From Capronia americana (lineage: Eukaryota; Ascomycota; Eurotiomycetes; Chaetothyriales; Herpotrichiellaceae), in the NCBI GenBank assembly GCA_016110215.1, contig JADWQD010000016.1, forward strand, positions 806,001-870,000: a stretch of 64,000 nucleotides of DNA. The letters run 5' to 3'. Position numbers and translations under genes: made by a program. The notes under the pieces were generated by a model, which did not search any database, was not told the origin of the DNA, and saw only the letters and a program-made list of their open reading frames with translations. Below, piece by piece: positions 54,431-64,000 of the stretch (the stretch's first letter is position 1; every line of letters begins with the position of its first letter).

Positions 54431-55465
54431 TACGAGTACAACACTATCTATCTACCTCAAATGTCAATCAACGCAGCAGGTTCTTGAAGACGGACAGCTT
54501 GACACCTCGACAGCTCGATAGCTTGACAGCCACGAGAGTGGAAGGGCCCTTTTCCTTCTCTTCTGCACGAGACGCTCGGCACGTTGGGCCGCGAGATCGA
54601 CCCAACCAACCGACTGTACCCGAACCCGGAGGACTTGACGTGCATGAGGCAAGTCATTGTCGGGGAGACCCGCAGATGAAGAAGTGCGAGGTACTGTAGC
54701 ATAGCAATGCAACTAACTACGTACAGTACGAGTACTCGCACTAGTAGCGAGAATAATTGGCAGGTTGACGATCGCCCCGTCCGTAGGTCCCACAGTACAG
54801 TACGAGTATAGGTCCCCTGGTGTGCCTGGACCCTGGATTCTTCGACCCCAGAAACCGATCGACAACCTACCTTGCCTTTCCTTTCTTTTCCTTTCGCTGC
54901 GTCGCTGCCCAACGCGAGCACGTACGCACGCACGCACGCAATGTAACCCGCTCAAAAGGACAATGGTCAGGGACAGGGACCAGGACAGGGGACGCAGTGG
55001 ACGCTTGTTTCCCGCCCGTGCCTGGGTCCCTCCTTTTCCGATTGTTCCCCAGCGTTGTCGCCGCGGGGATGCGTCCGCTCTTCGCCGCCGGGTGCGTGAA
55101 TCAGTAGGTATGTACCGAGACGGACAGGACGGATTACCGAGAACAGCAAGCAAGCAAGCAAGCAAGCAGCAAGTGCGAGAAAGTACATAAGTAAATAAGG
55201 GAGTAAGTGAGTGAGTAATACGAGATACGAGTAACGTACTCGGTACTCAAACCAACCATACGAGTTTGAGGGTACTCCGCGACTTTGCTCATAGTTACCA
55301 GCCACGCCAGCTTCCGAATGTTGAAATACTCGGTATATGTGTGAAGTACGTAATCTTTACGAGGCATAAACGGGTTCTACTGCACCTATACCGAGGACCT
55401 ACACAGTACTCGTACATTGGATATGGGTCAGCACTTCTATCCTTGTTAATGTACGAGTACGAGTA
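54431..55465. repeat. Dispersed octamer cluster TACGAGTA (distal cluster)
   Basis: Seven occurrences on the two strands, at 54431, 54727, 54801, 55226, 55407, 55452 and 55458; the last two overlap as a GTACGAGTACGAGTAC tandem. Same word as in the cluster on the other side of the regulator gene. Confidence 0.75.
55147..55166. repeat. CAAG tetranucleotide microsatellite
   Basis: Five perfect tandem copies of CAAG in the gene-poor region. Confidence 0.9.
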
Positions 55466-55874
55466 CCCTCCACTGCCCTCCCTACTCGGACTTGTACCTG
55501 TACTCTACTGTTACCGAGTACTATACCGGTCGACTTACGCCTCACAGCTCAGCCACGGCCAAGGCCAGCGAATCCTGCCCACGGCTCGCTCGTGCACCGC
55601 CACACGTGGCTTGGCGGCCGTCAAAGTTATTGTGAACCTCGTAACTCGTCCAGTACAGCGCATACAGGGTACCTAGGTATGATTTATGGATGTGATGTGA
55701 CGGCTCTGGCAAGAGGGTCAACAAATGACACTTGTTGCAGATCTACGACGAAGATGGGGGTTACTTTTTCCGCGGCCTCAATTATTCTCTATGTCACAGC
55801 CCGCTTTTAGAACCCGGTCATCACGTCTCCCTTGCCTCAGATACAGTGACCAGTCCTGCTCCCCTGCCTCATTT

Positions 55875-58001
55875 CTACGCAGTAACCAGTCCCGCTCCCC
55901 CATACTTGTAAGGGCCCTGGCCAACCCGGAGCAGAAATTTCCCAATCGTCTCGTCCATGCAAAACAGTATTCGCTGCAGGTCGTTCGTGTGGTCTAGGAG
56001 GCAGACGGACTTCCATATTCCAACGACGAAGAATACATCCGACGCAACCGACATCATGGCACTGACAATGCGCCGCTGGGTCATGGGTGAGTTGCCGAGT
56101 TTCTCTTCACTCCGCGGTAGACAGAGAATGGCCACTTTCCGATGGAGATCTTGAGCCGCTGAAGCGACGTGCTCGATGGCCACCCCCGACCAGCCGTTGC
56201 TCTTGGACTTTGATGTGAGAAGATCATGATACTCTCGCGAGCCATGCAGCACGACGATATCATCAGCTTTGCACGCATTGGTACACAGTAATGCATTCGC
56301 GATGGTCTCCACACAGCTTACTTCGGGGTGGATGCTTTCGTCTCGTCTATCGCGGACGTCAAAGAAATGCGCAAACGAGGAGATCCTCGCAGTACTTCCA
56401 TCATTGCCCTCGATCTGCAAACCGGCCTGGAATCTTAGGAGGAGCTGGGTCAAGAACGGCCCTGGATTGGCCGTGTTTCGTGCCGCTGTAACTAGCCCGC
56501 GATAGAAGACCGAGCTTGTCGGATACCAGAGGTCCGAATGCGTCCAGTGGTGGACATCGAGCATCTCCCGGGGCCATCTCCTGTCCATCATGTTCTCAAA
56601 GGTCGATTTTCCCCACGCCACACGTCCTACTGACGTGGATGCGGAAGGACTGCTCCTGGTATGGTCACCCAAGAGAACCATCCGAGTCAGGGAGTCCAAA
56701 TGTGCAGAGACCGGAACTATCAACTCGTAATGCCTTATGCTGCCGGCATCATCGCCAATGAGAACCTGAGGGTTCCAGTATTTGAGGAGTCGCTCCACCC
56801 CAGAGGTTGCATACGTGCAAATGATGACTCTCACGTCTTGAAGGTCGTCTGTCGTGCGCGGCAAGAACCGCAGATGTCCGAACCGAAAATCGCAGTGATG
56901 TTGACGCATGTTAAAGAAGGAATCAATCTTGTCTGCCGCGGCATTTGACGTTGAGCAGATGAGGACCTTAGCTTCCGGGGCCTTGCGTAGAATGGCCTCG
57001 GTCGCGAAGACGATAGTCTCTGTCAGTCCACAGCCACTGGGAGCGTGAATGAGCGACACTGGGTAAGTGAAGATGTTCTGAATCGCGCGTTGCTGGGACG
57101 AGTTGATGTTGTCGAAAGGGGAGAAGTTGACTGAGTATCCCTTTTCCGCAAATGGCTCAACGTCCTTGATAGCAATGCTTTGACAATCAAACACTGACTT
57201 TACCGGTATTCCATATCTCGCATTCGGCTCCGGTCCCGATAATGCAGTCCTCATGGCCTTTACCGCCGCAGTAATCGCTTCGCCATCTACTCGTTCGGCC
57301 TCCATTGCAGCCTCTTCCCTGTCGAGGAAGGCTTTCATGTGCGGATCAAGCGTTTCCGAGCCATCGAAAACATCCTTCATCGTCACATCCTGCTCTGCCG
57401 CCCGCGTGTCTTTGCGGGCACGGCCAATTTTCGGGTTTGTTATGAGTCGGACGATCAACTCGGGATGCCAGTTCCGGTCACGGGAAACGTCCAGCAATTG
57501 CAGCTTGACTCGAGCGAACAGCTGATATGATCGAAAGAGAGGGAAGGCCCTCGATGTAGCCAAGGAGTTCCTCTGGGTATCATTCTCGCGGGAAAGGGTA
57601 GTAGCCGGTGAAGCGTCAAGGATCCGTAGGACGAGCTGCGTGTCGGGTTGGCCGCCGACGCTTGGCGTCCAAGAGTCATAGCGCGGATCTAGATGAACCC
57701 ATTCACCTCCAGCCTTGCGCTTCTTCAGGGCCTCGAACCAAATCTGCGTGGGCTCATAGTCGACTGTGAACCTGTGGTTGCCTATGACATTCCAGATTTT
57801 CACGCTGCCGTCATAATGGATCTCGCAATGGTATTGGGAACGAGGATTTACAGATCCAGTTGCAAGATCAGTGAAATCGCTAATGTTCTCCCCCTCGACC
57901 TGATAAGAAAGTTGCACGCGCGACTTGACGGAGTCAGAATGCAGGGCTTCGGGGCGCTTGCTGTTGAAGGGCATCTTTCGGTGGGCCATGGAAAGGGACA
58001 T
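55875..58001 (-). CDS. SF1 (UPF1-like) helicase-fold protein with degenerate catalytic motifs
   Basis: A 708-residue intronless frame starting MSLSMAHRKMPF. The C-terminal two thirds follow the order of a superfamily 1 AAA_11/AAA_12 helicase: a Q-like NSSQQRAIQN segment, then LIHAPSGCGLTETIV where GPPGTGKT is expected (Leu326 replaces the Walker A Lys), KVLICSTSNAAADKI (motif Ia), VLIGDDAGSIRHYE where DEAxQ is expected (Asp417-Asp418), LLGDHTRSSPS where GDxxQLPP is expected, and TQRRIVSAMMSVASDVFFVVG where the NVALTRAK Arg motif is expected. The N-terminal 290 residues are unrecognised but well structured. Every nucleotide-handling motif is altered, yet the frame is intact over 2.1 kb, so it looks like a maintained pseudo-helicase rather than a decaying gene (inference). 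It is convergent with the Zn2Cys6 regulator. Confidence 0.8.
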   Translation of the reverse strand: MSLSMAHRKMPFNSKRPEALHSDSVKSRVQLSYQVEGENISDFTDLATGSVNPRSQYHCEIHYDGSVKIWNVIGNHRFTVDYEPTQIWFEALKKRKAGGEWVHLDPRYDSWTPSVGGQPDTQLVLRILDASPATTLSRENDTQRNSLATSRAFPLFRSYQLFARVKLQLLDVSRDRNWHPELIVRLITNPKIGRARKDTRAAEQDVTMKDVFDGSETLDPHMKAFLDREEAAMEAERVDGEAITAAVKAMRTALSGPEPNARYGIPVKSVFDCQSIAIKDVEPFAEKGYSVNFSPFDNINSSQQRAIQNIFTYPVSLIHAPSGCGLTETIVFATEAILRKAPEAKVLICSTSNAAADKIDSFFNMRQHHCDFRFGHLRFLPRTTDDLQDVRVIICTYATSGVERLLKYWNPQVLIGDDAGSIRHYELIVPVSAHLDSLTRMVLLGDHTRSSPSASTSVGRVAWGKSTFENMMDRRWPREMLDVHHWTHSDLWYPTSSVFYRGLVTAARNTANPGPFLTQLLLRFQAGLQIEGNDGSTARISSFAHFFDVRDRRDESIHPEVSCVETIANALLCTNACKADDIVVLHGSREYHDLLTSKSKSNGWSGVAIEHVASAAQDLHRKVAILCLPRSEEKLGNSPMTQRRIVSAMMSVASDVFFVVGIWKSVCLLDHTNDLQRILFCMDETIGKFLLRVGQGPYKYGGAGLVTA

Positions 58002-59349
58002 TAGCCACTGTCAACAGTCAAATCTATCGGGCGGGACCTCATTGACCGGGTATACATCAAGACCTGCGCATTGGCCTGACGTCTTCGGACGTTGGGCTAT
58101 CAGAAGGACTTGCACGACTCTTGGCTAGTGGATATAAGCAAGACCTGAGCAGAACGGGAGCGAGCATGCGAACGTCTGGTGTGTCGTGTCAGGCTTCGAG
58201 GAACAGCAAGAGGTAGCAACACAGTGGACCGGCCTGAGATACGTCTAATTAGCTATGCATTTGGCTGAGGGGTGGTGAGGCTGGTAGCTGTGTGAAGCTT
58301 ACTGGGAGAGAAATATTTTCAAGGTCGGCGCCGGTTTGAAAGGACAACTAGGTACTCAGTAAAGCTGTCTGCAACGACAGCTTCCAGGCAAATGCCGGAC
58401 AAGGCTGAATCAGGTCGAAGTGTGATTGGAACACCAAAGGATACAGCTATGGGATCGGGTGAATGGGCAGAGCTCCGGTCAGCCCTTCGAAGGACGCGGT
58501 TCTCGTACTGTAGGATGGGGGAAAGTAGAAGAAAGAGTGCGTGTTGGGTTCTTCGTCGTGGGCGGTTATGTACTGCGAGTTGTCGTCGCCATGCGGGTTT
58601 TGATTGGTCGAAGGAGCGCCAATATCAACAGTGGCAAACTGCGCAAAGACTGTCAGGGTGCGAACGGGACTTCAAAGAGCTGTTCTGTACAAGCGGTGGT
58701 CAGCAGATTCGCGGCTGTTGGGCAGAAAGCTTCTAATGTCCTAAGACGAAGGAAAGTCTCGGTCAGATTGCTTTGGCTGCCCTTTCATTTCGTCGTCAGA
58801 TGCAACACGGAGTACCACACAGAGGTGCAAAGAGCAAGGCTCGGCTCAGGACGCGCAGACAGGGCTGGGGCGTCATTACGCCACTCTTTCGCCCAAGCCA
58901 GGATATGTAAACAGTGACAAGAGTGTACGAGCAGCCCCAGGCGGCCACCGTCGAGATGGTGGGTAGTGCGTCTTCGATGAGCAAAGCCGGATGTTTTCTC
59001 GAGGGGAGATCAGGCTTCGGATATGGGGCACCCGACGCTGGTGTGTGGCTGTGGTTCGTCCTGGGGCACCCCGAGCTCCAGTGAATGAGCCTGGGAAGGC
59101 TGAGGCGCCTAGAAAGGGTAGCTCGGTTAGCGCAAACGAGGAAGCAACGTCACTGTCTCACTCGGCACGCTTGAAAAACTGCGCCCAGGCGTTCATGCAG
59201 TCCCGCTCATAGGCCCATCACGTCCGCATTTCGCCTTGCATGCGAAGAGTTAGGCGCTGAACATTTTCGAACCATCTTCGATACAACCTCCTTCTTCCCA
59301 GTCGCCATCCTTCCATCTCCTATCCTCTCGGAAGCCTTTGGGAATCAAC
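58002..59349. other. Divergent intergenic region, about 1.35 kb
   Basis: Between the divergent starts of the helicase-like gene and the patatin-like gene. Frames of up to 160 codons (58426-58917, plus) have no conserved features. A pyrimidine-rich stretch just before 59350 fits a core promoter or leader. Confidence 0.4.
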
Positions 59350-61233
59350 ATGGACCAGAACAGTCTCAGACGCAAAGACACCACCAAAGGCCCGCCTCTG
59401 CGCATTCTCTCTCTCGGTTCGTGCAGCGCTCCGTGTTCCAGTGAAACATACTGACGCAGGCAGATGGCGGAGGCGTGCGCGGCTATTCAATGCTCATTAT
59501 CCTTCGGGAACTGATGCATAGAGTCTACGTCGAGACCGAAGGGAAACCACCCGATGGGCACACCGGCACTCCGAAGCCATGCGACTACTTCGATCTCATC
59601 GGCGGGACCGGGACGGGAGGACTGATCGCTATCATGCTGGGCCGACTGCGCATGGATCTCGAGACGTGCATGGACGTCTATGTGAAGATGACGCGAAAAG
59701 TCTTTGAGACGGACAAGACATTCGCAGGCATTCCCTACAAACATACTCTTTTCAAGGCGTCCAAACTGGAAGAGGCCATCAAGCTCTGTGTACAGGAACA
59801 CACCCTGTTCGAGGACGAGGGAAACGACGGCACAGCCTCTGGGGGAAGAGAGTTTCAAGACCTGACGAGCCCCATGAGTACCACCAGTACCGCTGCAATG
59901 AGAAGGTCAATGAGCATCAGGAGCGCCAATTCGATCAACAGTCCCTCCACACCCATCCGCACTTCCCTCGTCTCTCCGTCCTTCCCGGCATGGGGAAACG
60001 CCAACGCAAGCCTATACGACAACCGGCCCAACCGAACCAAGACGTAAGTGATCCCTACTTCTAATAGATTGAGGCGTAACTGACAGCACTAGTGCGGTCA
60101 CTGCGGTGCTACAAGGTACCAACTCCCGAACGGGTACATCGATTCTACTGCGGAGTTACGACAGCCGCAAGGAACCTCCTCCTGAATACAACTGCAAGAT
60201 CTGGGAAGCCGGGAGAGCCACATCTGCCGTGGGTCTGGCCTTCAAGCCGATTCAAATAGGCCAGACCGTCTTCATCGACGAGGGCGCGGGAAAATACAAC
60301 CCAGCACCACAGCTCCTCGAAGAGGCAGCAGTGAACGAGTGGCCGGGCAGAGAAGTTGGCGCCTTCATCAGCATTGGCACCGGGAAACGTCCAGAGGGAA
60401 CCAACGCTCGACAATCGGAATGGTGGGAAGGTTTCGTTGGGGGCAGCATGGGCGCTTTCGCCGAGGCTCGACGCCGACTGGTGGCTAAAATTGAGGGCTG
60501 TGAGGAGACACACCAACAGATGCTCAAGACCGAGCTCGCTAAGCGCGGAGTGCCTGTCGAGAACTACTGCCGGCTGAACGTTTCTGTCGGCCTAGGCGAG
60601 TTCGCCATGAATGAATGGCAGTATTTGTCGCCGATGACGATCAACACGAGAAAGTACCTGAACGAGCCACCGGTTCAGAAGGCCCTGATGGAGATGGCGA
60701 CAAAGATGGCTAAGATCGAGCTGATGAAACGAAGACAAGAACGCCAGTTTGGTCAACACACCCAGGAGTCGACCTGGTCGCTGAGACAGAATAACCTTCC
60801 TCCAACGCCGTCTCACCCACAAGCTGTTGAGCTTCCTGCCGACGAAGAGACATATCAAACCACACCTCCTCAGCACTATCGTGTCCCTGGGAACCCACCG
60901 TATCCAAACCAGTACGCTCTGTCGGAGGACAAATTCGTGTTGGTTCCTGGAGAGTCAACTCCTCCACGCCTTTCGAGCGATTTGCCATACAGAGGCAGAG
61001 ACGATAAAATGGTGGTATCCCAACCACCTGCCAGCTCGCCATATAACCAATCGCAGCTACCACCCCCGAGACCTCCTAAAACCCCCATCAACGATCCAAC
61101 GCCTTCCGTTCGTCCCCTGCATCATATCTCGCCAGTGCGGCCTTATGGCGTACCCCGACCGCCGTATCCCGACGATGATGAACCGCCACCACAGTTTAAC
61201 AGGTACAAAAAGCCAGAGTTCATTCCGAGATGA
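59350..61233 (+). CDS. Patatin-like phospholipase domain protein with Gly at the nucleophile site
   Basis: Exons 59350-59416, 59464-60043 and 60093-61233; 595 residues. Intron 2 has two possible AG ends 6 nt apart (exon start 60087 or 60093), both in frame. Intron 1 splits the oxyanion motif, restored as LSLDGGGVRGYS (residues 20-31). The nucleophile elbow reads IGGTGTGGLIA: codon ACC GGG ACG puts Gly at about residue 72 where GTSTGG has the catalytic Ser. The Asp partner region is FIDEGAGKYNPA. Residues about 140-195 are a Ser-rich insert, and the last 150 residues are Pro-rich and disordered (LPPTPSHPQ, RPPKTPI). Family members hydrolyse acyl lipids; without Ser this copy is probably inactive or works otherwise. 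I believe fungal relatives with GTGTGG exist, so the change may be ancestral. Confidence 0.88.
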
Positions 61234-61773
61234 ACGGCAGGACCGGCCGTGGGATCCTCCAAAATCTGACTTAGTTTGCAATGCCTGAGCGTTGGGCGGT
61301 CCGGTTAATCTATGATGATTGTACGAGTCCATGATTTCTTGCTTTTGATTACATAGATACCCACACGAGCATATAGGTAGTGGTATTCCAGGCACCGGTT
61401 TTGGACCAAATGCACTACAGTAGCCTTCATTTCCGAGAATCAAGAAGCCACCAGAAGTAGCGTAGTTCTAAAGCCAAGATCTGGAGTCACATCTGCGATT
61501 ATCCATCGCACCTTGGGCCCCCCATTTGCACTGCCCAGATCGCCTATTCAGCTCGTCTGCCTGATTGTCGACAATGTCTTCTTGGTGTTTCACCGACCCA
61601 TATGTACAGGTAATTCTCTCACATCACATCACATCCCTAATGTTCTGCAATGGCGTGCTACCGTCATTCATTGCGGACCTCATTCACCCAACCATGTTAG
61701 ACTTCGTTGACCTCCGTATTCGTGGGCTCGCCATTCCAAATCGCGGCAGCAGCTTTGAACATCCTACACCGGC
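61234..61773. other. Intergenic, 540 bp
   Basis: Between the patatin-like gene and the next plus-strand membrane protein gene. No gene seen; it should hold the downstream promoter. Confidence 0.4.
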
Positions 61774-64000
61774 ATGGCAGCGACTGATTGTCGATTGCCT
61801 GGCAACCCGGACGTGTACGGTCTGGGAATCCGGATAGGCATCTATACCCAAGTCATCTCTACGCTCATCACAAATCACTGCCTGCCTCATGAGCTGTCGA
61901 GCACATGGATCGCGAACGTTATCTTCGTCTCCGCCTTGATACTCGCATTGATCAAGTCCATCATCAGCCAATCGTCCGATTTCTTCGTCGTCGAGGGGTT
62001 TGTGCTCTTGCAACTAATCTTACTGTTCTTTTTCGCCGTCATCAGCGCGTCTGGCCGGCAATTTGTGCTCGTCGACTTTTTCTGCGCGTTCCTGGACGGC
62101 AATCTGAATCCCGAGACATACCAGGCTCTGAAAGGCGCGACCGAGTCCATGTCGGAGAGAATGATTCTGGCGGGCCAACTGCTGTCAAAGCTTGGCCGGG
62201 CGTATTCTGATGGCTCTCCGTTGAGGTACACCGTTCGCCTCGTCCTCGCTTGTACAGCATCGGGCCTTAATCTATGGTATTGGATATCAGGTACGCAAAG
62301 TCTAAAGCACGTGGGCCTCGAATGCTCGACGAACGTCTTCCTGTTTGCCCGCGTTGGCGTGACAGGTCCTGTCCGACACTTCTTCATCGTGGTCGGCACT
62401 TTCTATGCAGCCTACCACCTCGCCATACTGCTATTTGCCACCATCCCATGGACACAGGCAGACGGATCAAAAAATGTATCTCTCAAGGACAAGCTGCTCG
62501 CAGCGTTCGACCCAAGAAGTCCCGCAGAGCGCACGCGCTCGGAACACCGCGAGAATCTCCTAGGGTATGTTGGCAGCGTTCGACCCATCAGCGATCGGAA
62601 GCTAAAGCTAACCTCTTGCTCAGCAACAAGTTCAAGTTACCAAAGCAACGCAAAAGGACAGCCATCAGCAGACAGATCCATCTATGGTTACACGCCATCA
62701 TGTTTACCTGGAGTACGGCTGTCATTATCTATTCTATCCTTGCAGTCGAGCTCACTTTAGCGTGGAACGACGTGTATGCTGTTTACGATGTAGGCTCGAC
62801 GGGCCAGTTCATTCCCCTTTTCATTGGCTTGGTCGGACTTGCCCGAGCCATTGTATCTGCTCTACTTGAGCATGCTCATCTGTTCAAGAAGGCAAGCCTC
62901 CTCCATCATCGTGTCGCCCCCTGTTCTCACTGATGAAGGCTCAGAAACAGATCGACCTTCCTTCTATTGCGCTGCAGCATGACACCGGCATCTACCACTA
63001 CTGGGTCCCGCCGTCACGCAAGCAAGCACAGAAGATAAGTTTCAAGGCGCAGAGACCGGTCAGGAGATGGAGCTTTGATGCCAAGCGGAATGACGCTGAC
63101 GCTCCCACGATCGAGCGGGTCCTTAAGCATGATGCTCCAGCCCCAGTCCTTCCAGTCCAGCCAGAGTGGGAAGCACGGCGCTTGAGGACCGAAATGAGAG
63201 GTGGTCTCTATCGACCAAGAGTCGTCGCGCGGCCATCGGGCCGATTCATCTACACAGACCGCAGCGGTCACCGACATGTATTTCATGACGCCAAACTCGT
63301 TCGACGAGCAAGCTTCCACGCTGGCGACGAGTACGAGCCGGGATGGCCACTTCTACCACACCGCGAGCGACAAGCGTTTAACACTCCCCTGCGCTCCAAA
63401 CGTCAGACCATACAACAAGAGAGAAAACGAAACATCTGGTGGCATCAGAAGCTCAATGATCTAGAGAACCAGCTGGTAACGAAGAAGCATGCCGATATCC
63501 CGGACTTTTCCAGCGAGCGTTGGCGGCAATTCGAACAAGAGGATGACGAGGACTCGTCGGCGTCAGGAGCGCGCCGTCCGCCTGATGTGTTCCCACCACC
63601 GTGGCTCCCCGCCGACGTCAACGATGAGGCTCTGCTCTGGATGTCGTCGTACAATGACGCTTTCCCTCGGAACAGACGCCCTGGGCATACCATTCATCGC
63701 ACGAACAGTTTTGACGACTCGGCAAGCATATATAATGGTATCAGCGCAAGACGCATGTCGTTCTTGCAGCCAGAAAGGCCTGGACAGCACCACAGCAGTG
63801 TGAATGAACACCACATGCCGGCTGGCTCGTCCTCATCCTTGCACAGCAGAGCGGAATCACGTGGAAGATCAAGATGGGGAAGGTTCGACCAGCCATATCC
63901 GATCTCAGACGTCTCGCCAGACGGGTTCACGTTCCACCGCTGGCGCAAGACGAGAAGTCGGTCGGACAGTAGGAATAGTGGTCAATCACGAACATCCCCA
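61774..64000 (+). CDS. Seven-TM fungal membrane protein of unknown function, 3' partial
   Basis: Exons 61774-62564, 62624-62891 and 62945->64000; the frame is still open at the right edge, so the C-terminus is missing. The start MAATDCRLPGNPDVYGLGIRIGIY resembles a common fungal membrane-protein N-terminus (CPLPxNPDVYGIGIRIG). About seven hydrophobic segments lie in the first 350 residues, for example TWIANVIFVSALILALIK, EGFVLLQLILLFFFAVI, FFIVVGTFYAAYHLAILLF and IPLFIGLVGLARAIVSALL. The following 350 residues are hydrophilic, with Arg-rich stretches, PDVFPPPWLPADVN and a Ser/Arg-rich end, probably cytoplasmic. Intron 2 (62892-62944) begins with GC: AAG|GCAAGC...CTCAG|AAA, a GC-AG intron needed to bypass an in-frame stop. 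Function unknown. Confidence 0.8.

Larger units (their letters stand above)
53744..55874. other. Intergenic, about 2.1 kb, repeat-rich
   Basis: 3' side of the Zn2Cys6 regulator and 3' side of the convergent helicase-like gene. It contains GA, ACGC (54924-54940) and CAAG microsatellites and a second cluster of TACGAGTA octamers (54431-55465). No protein-coding gene recognised. Confidence 0.5.

Noticed and set aside
55845..55905. Imperfect direct repeat around CCAGTCC(T/C)GCTCCCC at the end of the helicase-like gene
   Set aside because: Two short, about 32-bp-spaced copies only; probably chance or minor slippage, no functional meaning inferred.
1..64000. tRNA, 5S rRNA and CRISPR arrays
   Set aside because: Scanning for B-box-like GGTTCGAATCC words, the 5S consensus and regularly spaced direct repeats gave nothing convincing on either strand.

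Overview
This window is nuclear DNA of a filamentous ascomycete (Pezizomycotina). The signs are short GT...AG introns of about 44-90 bp, two Zn2Cys6 regulators, a Pth11-like rhodopsin-domain membrane protein, a secreted IgE-binding-protein family member, a WASP homologue with a fungal-type polyproline centre, and a peroxisomal (PTS1) malate synthase. I cannot place the genus. No rRNA, tRNA, CRISPR array or recognisable transposon was seen. Gene models were built by joining reading frames across splice sites by eye; the exon joins given were checked for phase.

Layout. 1-9.5 kb: 3' part of a serine carboxypeptidase, a mitochondrial MRS2-type Mg2+ channel, LAS17/WASP, a 79-residue hydrophilic protein and a signal peptide peptidase. 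9.9-18.1 kb: a Zn2Cys6 regulator, a short RecQ-family helicase, a DHX35-type DEAH helicase and a CUE5-like ubiquitin/Atg8 adaptor divergent from it. 18.2-37 kb: mostly minus-strand metabolic and membrane genes: class II aldolase-like protein, D-erythronate-dehydrogenase-like epimerase, Pth11-like protein, malate synthase, IgE-binding-like secreted protein, mitochondrial Holliday junction resolvase, an eight-exon zinc alcohol dehydrogenase, a 5-formyl-THF cyclo-ligase-like protein, and a sugar transporter that looks broken near its 5' end. 39.2-40.4 kb: a five-exon CinA C-terminal-domain gene.

40.4-50.5 kb is a gene desert of about 10 kb leading into a 1073-residue Zn2Cys6 regulator, followed by another 2.1 kb gene-poor stretch. 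Both flanks are strongly enriched in the octamer TACGAGTA (either strand). 55.9-64 kb holds an SF1-helicase-like protein whose catalytic motifs have all decayed, a patatin-like protein with Gly at the nucleophile position, and the 5' part of a seven-TM membrane protein.

Most notable: two microexons (8 nt in the alcohol dehydrogenase, 4 nt in the CinA gene), each needed to restore conserved residues; two adjacent divergent genes that both look like pseudoenzymes; the octamer clusters around a regulator with a very long upstream region and a start-overlapping uORF; and a GC-AG intron in the last gene. How the genes work together: malate synthase (glyoxylate cycle) sits among several carbohydrate/acid-handling genes, but there is no convincing biosynthetic cluster; most neighbours look like unrelated housekeeping genes.
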